A stretch of 41,676 nt of DNA from a virus. Where the stretch lies: the IMG/VR virus record IMGVR_UViG_3300048589_000295, positions 1-41,676 of that record, one strand, 5' to 3'. Below the pieces are notes generated by a model that was given only the letters and a program-made list of their open reading frames with translations, was not told the DNA's origin and searched no databases. Positions 38,216 through 41,676 of the stretch are shown here, piece by piece (the first letter of the stretch is position 1; each line of letters opens with the position of its first letter). The translations under genes and the position numbers were made by a program.

Positions 38216-39183
38216 CCACCCGTTTCCAGCAAAGGCAACTTCGCATCGGCTATGCGTTTCTGTGCGAGCTCGATATAGTCAGGGTTCAACTCAATGCCAA
38301 CATATTGCCGCCCATGCTTCACAGCAACCGCGCCGGTTGTTCCGCTGCCATTGAACGGGTCAAGCACGATGTCCCCCGGCTTGCTGCCTGCCAAGATGCA
38401 CGGCTCGATTAGGTCAGGCGGATAAGTGGCAAAATGCGCCTCGGCGTATGGCTTGGTTGTCACTGTCCAGACAGATCTCTTGTTTCGCCCATTGCTATGA
38501 CAGAATTGCTCTGGTAAAAAACGTTGCTTATGTCCATCGGCATACTTGCCCACTTGGTTCGGCTCAAACTTGTATTTCATGCGGTTAATGCTCTGCTTTG
38601 CATGTGGTTCCCTCACCGCATCCGCATCATAAAAATATCTATCCGACTTGGAGAGCAGAAAAATATACTCATGCGCCTTCGTTGGCCTATCCTTCACGCT
38701 TTCGGGCATGGGGTTCGGCTTGTGCCAAATAATGTCGCTTCGCAGCCACCAGCCATCCGCACGCAAGGCAAACGCCACCATCCAGGGGATTCCCATTAAA
38801 TCCTTTGGCTTAATCACATCATCGCTGTAGGACTTCTCTATGCGGCCTAGCATCGTTCCCTTGTTGCTCATTTGTTTTGCACTTGTCTCTGCGTGCGTAC
38901 CGTCAAAGATGCGACCCTTGCCACTTCCCGCATAAGAGTCGCCAAGATTCAGCCACAATGTTCCGTCATCCCTTAGCACGCGCCGCACTTCGCAAAACAC
39001 GTTCACCAACTTAGCAACGTAAGCATCGGGTGTTTCTTCAAGTCCGATTTGCCCATCATGCCCATAGTCACGTAAGCCATAGTAAGGAGGACTCGTCACA
39101 CACGTCTGCACACTCCCTGCATCCAACGTCTTGAGAATGTCCAGACAATCACCGTGATAAAGCGTTACGTTATTCGTCGTCAT
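38212..39183 (-). CDS. Beta-class DNA methyltransferase (N4C/N6A)
   Basis: A 323-residue protein with motif IV (TSPPYYGLRDYG, 30-41) before motif I (LDPFNGSGTTG, 274-284), the beta-class order. SPPY indicates N4-cytosine or N6-adenine methylation. Additional conserved regions are WLRSDIIWHKPNPMPESVKDRP and HEYIFLLSKSDRYFYD. It lies between the two terminase subunits without any restriction enzyme, so it is probably a solitary protective methyltransferase. It overlaps both neighbours. Confidence 0.9.
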   Translation of the reverse strand: MTTNNVTLYHGDCLDILKTLDAGSVQTCVTSPPYYGLRDYGHDGQIGLEETPDAYVAKLVNVFCEVRRVLRDDGTLWLNLGDSYAGSGKGRIFDGTHAETSAKQMSNKGTMLGRIEKSYSDDVIKPKDLMGIPWMVAFALRADGWWLRSDIIWHKPNPMPESVKDRPTKAHEYIFLLSKSDRYFYDADAVREPHAKQSINRMKYKFEPNQVGKYADGHKQRFLPEQFCHSNGRNKRSVWTVTTKPYAEAHFATYPPDLIEPCILAGSKPGDIVLDPFNGSGTTGAVAVKHGRQYVGIELNPDYIELAQKRIADAKLPLLETGG

Positions 39184-39670
39184 TGTCCTCTAGGTAGAGC
39201 AGGTCATCATCGCCTAGCTCATAGTCCACATCATCGTCATCGTCCGGCTGTGCATCACCCCACACAAACTGAATCCGCATCTCACCATCTACCTGATTGA
39301 CATTGTGCTGCACCCTCTTGTACTCACCAGCCAACTCCAACAACAATCGAATATGCGGAAAGCTCCCTGACTCTGCCTCTCGTATCAATGCCCCGTAGAT
39401 TTCCGGCAGCTTCTTCCCTATGTTCTCCCGTACTCGCTCGTTTACCTTGTCCCAAAAGCCGGGTATCTGCTTCCACTTCCACAACGTAGCCTGATGATTC
39501 ACCCCGATACTCTGACCAAACATTTCCTCGGTAGGTGGGATGCGGGAATAACGTGGCGTAGCGTGCCATTCAATCAAGGCCAACTGGTCTGCTGTCCATA
39601 TATGTTTCTGCTTCTTAGGCCGCCCAACTGACCTTTTCACTACCTCTACATCTTCCATACATGTGTCCAT
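39170..39670 (-). CDS. Terminase small subunit-like protein
   Basis: A 166-residue protein. A basic N-terminus (KRSVGRPKKQKHIW) precedes an HTH-like region (TADQLALIEWHATPRYSRIPPTEE, HQATLWKWKQIPGFWDKV) and a helical oligomerisation region (KKLPEIYGALIREAESGSFPHIRLLLELAG). The tail is strongly acidic (DDDDDVDYELGDDD). This fits small terminase subunits of the phBC6A51-like type. It is upstream of the methyltransferase and large terminase. The ATG at 39670 or the one at 39658 could be used. Confidence 0.75.
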   Translation of the reverse strand: MDTCMEDVEVVKRSVGRPKKQKHIWTADQLALIEWHATPRYSRIPPTEEMFGQSIGVNHQATLWKWKQIPGFWDKVNERVRENIGKKLPEIYGALIREAESGSFPHIRLLLELAGEYKRVQHNVNQVDGEMRIQFVWGDAQPDDDDDVDYELGDDDLLYLEDNDDE

Positions 39671-39727
39671 TTATAGCTTGATTAAATGGTGATTCTATCC
39701 TGCTACCCTAACTATTTATTCATTAAC
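39671..39727 (-). other. Short intergenic region before the packaging genes
   Basis: An AT-rich stretch of 57 bases between a tiny membrane gene and the small terminase. On the minus strand TATAAA lies just before the start codon, but no -35 box at a proper distance was found. It may hold a late promoter of non-standard type. Nothing else is seen. Confidence 0.4.
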
Positions 39728-39820
39728 CTATTCCGTCATGCCCCTGCTCAACACATACCACAACCCTAATGCTACGATTGCCCCATAGATTGCCCAGGGG
39801 ATTGATTGCACGTCTATCAC
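39728..39820 (-). CDS. Tiny single-pass membrane peptide
   Basis: A 30-residue frame. Its GTG start overlaps the stop of the upstream lipoprotein frame (GTGA). The peptide is one hydrophobic segment (IPWAIYGAIVALGLWYVL) with a short basic end. Stop/start coupling supports expression. It could be a holin- or antiholin-like piece of a lysis cassette. Confidence 0.5.
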   Translation of the reverse strand: MIDVQSIPWAIYGAIVALGLWYVLSRGMTE

Positions 39821-39951
39821 ATGTCACTCCACTCGATGTTAGGATTGCATCGCCAACTATTCGCCGGGTAACACCAGTATGATGGCCCCAACGGTGTACT
39901 AAACGAGCAGGAAGCCAGCACAAAGACCAGCAGCAGCACTACCTTACGCAT
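39817..39951 (-). CDS. Small lipoprotein (o-spanin-like candidate)
   Basis: A 44-residue frame starting at ATG 39951, overlapping the metallophosphoesterase stop (TAATG). It begins with MRKVVLLLVFVLASC, a clear lipoprotein signal with lipobox LASC and Cys at residue 15. The mature part is about 30 residues and Trp/Tyr/Cys-rich. Size and signal resemble Rz1-type outer spanins, but no cognate inner spanin overlaps it. Confidence 0.65.
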   Translation of the reverse strand: MRKVVLLLVFVLASCSFSTPLGPSYWCYPANSWRCNPNIEWSDM

Positions 39952-40787
39952 TAACTCGCTCGCTCAAAGCACAAGCCCACACTACCCACCTGTGAACCGT
40001 CATGCCTTAGATGCAGCCACCAGCCACCTAATGGTTTCGCCGGTCGTTCCTTCTCGATGTGATAGCCCGATGATCCATGTTCTTGCTTATACGTTGGAAG
40101 TTGCACATGGTATTGTGTCGTGTGTGTGACTCGTCCGTTGTCGTTGAGCTTGACCATCATATTTTCCAGATACCAAGATTCGTGGATATGGCCGGACAGG
40201 TAAATGTCTGCATCGATACTGGCTGCTCTCCTGTGACTGTTGATTGTCCCCTTTGTTACCGGGCCTCCCCCACCTGCTCCGTGATGATAGTAGATGCGCT
40301 TGGTATGCCTGTTGCCTGTTGCCCCGAACATCATACGGATCCATCCACTGTAGCCGCCATGCGCCACCCCTAAGACCTTGCACAATCGCTCTAATAGGTT
40401 TGTCTCGTGATGCCGGGTGATTGCTGTCTCGTGGTTGCCATCGCTCATTAGGACGAGGTTGTCCCGGTAAGGTGTCAGGTAATCGGCAGCGTCATCGACC
40501 AGTACATCAAAGTAGTTGTCCCGCTGGTGTTCCTGCCGTGTCCCTTCCTTATGCGCCCTCTTGTCTACCTTGCTACCCATCGCATCAAACCAATCCCCTA
40601 CTACGATAATGCCTGCACCGACGCTCTTTGCCTGGTCTAGATGCTTGGTGAGTAGTCGCCTGTCGCAATGTGGGCTGTCAAAATGCACATCACTAATGAG
40701 CAAATAAGACTGGCTCCACCCTGCCGACACGTCCCCATGCCGTACAGTTAAGACGCCCTCGCCGGCACGCTCGACCGAGTAGGACAT
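39951..40787 (-). CDS. Calcineurin-like metallophosphoesterase
   Basis: A 278-residue protein with all metallophosphoesterase motifs: SDVHFD (32-37), VVGDWFD (62-68), SDGNHE (115-120), YHHG (167-170) and SGHIHE (198-203). The two-metal site is therefore complete. The substrate is not evident. It starts within the stop of a small membrane protein (TAATG) and its stop overlaps a lipoprotein, so it is translated with small envelope peptides. It may act in DNA, nucleotide or second-messenger processing. Confidence 0.85.
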   Translation of the reverse strand: MSYSVERAGEGVLTVRHGDVSAGWSQSYLLISDVHFDSPHCDRRLLTKHLDQAKSVGAGIIVVGDWFDAMGSKVDKRAHKEGTRQEHQRDNYFDVLVDDAADYLTPYRDNLVLMSDGNHETAITRHHETNLLERLCKVLGVAHGGYSGWIRMMFGATGNRHTKRIYYHHGAGGGGPVTKGTINSHRRAASIDADIYLSGHIHESWYLENMMVKLNDNGRVTHTTQYHVQLPTYKQEHGSSGYHIEKERPAKPLGGWWLHLRHDGSQVGSVGLCFERAS

Positions 40788-40921
40788 TAGCTACCCAACA
40801 ACGCCAACACACTGTCACCAAACAGCCACAGCAGCACAGCAAGGCACGCCAAGACCACGACGATACCCACTAGCCCATCCCCTTTATACACCGCTGCTAA
40901 CGCCTGTTTTAACCACTCCAT
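40787..40921 (-). CDS. Small membrane protein (holin-like candidate)
   Basis: A 44-residue frame at ATG 40921, ending with TAATG at the metallophosphoesterase start. A short charged N-terminus (EWLKQALAAVYKGDG) is followed by one membrane segment (LVGIVVVLACLAVLLWLFG) and a hydrophobic tail. Size and layout fit single-pass holins. It lies 13 bases downstream of the CHAT-like protease gene. Confidence 0.6.
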   Translation of the reverse strand: MEWLKQALAAVYKGDGLVGIVVVLACLAVLLWLFGDSVLALLGS

Positions 40922-40934
40922 TTAGTTCTATCCC

Positions 40935-41594
40935 CTATCTTTGCCAGAGCCACCACAACGCCAACCACTCTGGAACGTGTAACGCCATCGAAACGTACAA
41001 CAAACGGCGCAGCAAAACGATAGTTGCCGCGCTCGTCTGTGCTTCCTGTTCTACGCTTTTTGTTAGCAGATCTATCTTCATCAAGAGGTTTTCGAGGGTT
41101 TCTGACGATGTTCTAAGGGCGGGAAGGTACAAATATTCCCGATTGCGGCCCGGTTTACTGGCGAGGTACGCGCCGGCGATGGTGGGCGACTCTGCTAAAG
41201 CGTGCGCCAGTCTGCTGCCTGTTCTATACGCCAGCGTGTCAGGAATTTTAAGCAGGGTGCAGATCACTGAAGCGTTGGCTTCTTCCTGGAATAGCTGCGC
41301 TATGCCGAGGCTTTCGCAAGTGTTCAGGACGACCAAGCTAAAGCGGTCGCGCACGTGGGCGACAAGTTCAGTGGCCGGGAGAAACTCTGTCGGCGATAAC
41401 TGGATCCCGTCGTTGTTGCCATGCGTCGCAAGCCAGAGCACATCATAATCAGCTGCGCGCATGTCGCGCAGTAGCTCGGTGGCCGTGACTCTGCCGACAA
41501 GCGGTGTCACGTCCAAGCCGGAGCGCAAGACATCTTGAATCTCCTCGTCAACTAAGAGGAGGTCAGAGCGTGGAGCGACAAAGAGGACTCTCAT
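40935..41594 (-). CDS. CHAT/caspase-like protease with hydrophobic C-terminus
   Basis: A 219-residue protein. It begins with a beta strand (RVLFVAPRSD), has LWLATHGN at 53-60 with candidate catalytic H58, and LVVLNTCES at 87-95 with candidate catalytic C93. These fit the CHAT branch of caspase-like peptidases. LAYRTGSRLAHALA then IAGAYLASKPGR follow as usual in CHAT domains. Residues about 192-217 (IVLLRRLLYVSMALHVPEWLALWWLW) form a hydrophobic, probably membrane-seeking end. It has no clear ribosome binding site. It is the first gene of the late-strand cluster, next to tiny membrane proteins. CHAT proteases act in bacterial immunity; its role in a phage is open. Confidence 0.75.
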   Translation of the reverse strand: MRVLFVAPRSDLLLVDEEIQDVLRSGLDVTPLVGRVTATELLRDMRAADYDVLWLATHGNNDGIQLSPTEFLPATELVAHVRDRFSLVVLNTCESLGIAQLFQEEANASVICTLLKIPDTLAYRTGSRLAHALAESPTIAGAYLASKPGRNREYLYLPALRTSSETLENLLMKIDLLTKSVEQEAQTSAATIVLLRRLLYVSMALHVPEWLALWWLWQR

Positions 41595-41606
41595 AATGGC
41601 TATAGG

Positions 41607-41617
41607 GTAGTGTAGTG
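41607..41617. repeat. Short inverted match to the left end
   Basis: GTAGTGTAGTG here is the complement of CACTACACTAC at 30-40. Both copies lie within about 70 bases of the window ends. It is only 11 bases, so chance is possible, but the placement hints at terminal inverted sequences. Confidence 0.4.
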
Positions 41618-41639
41618 GGGGTAAGAATATATAAATTTT

Positions 41640-41676
41640 ATTTAAAAAAAAAAAAAAAAAAAAAAAACAAAATAAA
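41640..41676. repeat. A-rich homopolymer at the window end
   Basis: The last 37 bases are an A-rich run broken by few other bases. It contrasts sharply with the balanced composition elsewhere. It may be a sequencing or assembly end effect, or a real terminal tract. No signal could be read in it. Confidence 0.7.

Overview
The window looks like a nearly complete genome, or a large contig, of an uncultivated double-stranded DNA bacteriophage. It carries a packaging, capsid and tail set (small and large terminase subunits, portal, scaffold, an SU10-like major capsid protein, head-tail and tail proteins, a tail fibre). It also has a phage replication module, a RecT-type annealing protein, a two-repressor switch and three DNA methyltransferases. 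No sheath, major tail tube or classical tape-measure gene was recognised. Instead there is a 3306-residue polyprotein-like virion protein and a large stump or tail protein, which suggests a short-tailed (podovirus-like) particle. The signals are bacterial: Shine-Dalgarno sites, TTGACA-N17-TAAGAT promoters, GTG starts and 1, 4 or 8 nt gene overlaps. The host cannot be named from the sequence. No integrase, protelomerase, partition genes, tRNA or CRISPR array was seen.

Layout. (1) 1-2083, plus strand: a terminal 32 bp palindrome, a strong promoter and four small early genes ending in an intrinsic terminator. A well-formed type III hammerhead ribozyme lies between the first two genes. (2) 7988-2085, minus strand: a replication and early operon read from a promoter at 8053-8025. 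It holds a Cro-like HTH protein, small membrane peptides, a replication initiator with an origin-like repeat cluster inside its linker, a G39P-like helicase loader, a DNA methyltransferase, a LexA-type winged helix protein, a CAP-domain protein, a zinc-ribbon protein and a VRR-NUC nuclease. (3) 8114-14314, plus strand: an XRE repressor, then a strong promoter overlapped by a perfect operator-like dyad driving RecT, a C5-methyltransferase with a second open frame nested in it, several small membrane or coiled-coil proteins, an AAW-repeat protein and a Lar-like anti-restriction protein. (4) 41594-14302, minus strand: the late region. In order of transcription it holds a CHAT/caspase-like protease with a hydrophobic C-terminus, tiny membrane and lipoprotein genes around a metallophosphoesterase, the terminases with a methyltransferase between them, the portal, virion proteins including the giant protein, scaffold, capsid, connectors, a tail protein, a nuclease-like protein and a tail fibre.

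How it fits together. The divergent HTH genes at 7770-8605 look like a lytic/lysogenic or early/late switch. They sit between the replication operon (left) and the recombination operon (right). Three methyltransferases plus Lar, with no cognate restriction nuclease, suggest protection from host restriction. The most unusual items are the hammerhead ribozyme with a competing hairpin, the dual-frame methyltransferase locus, the CHAT-like protease at the head of the late cluster, and the alternative RNA folds in the scaffold/capsid leader.
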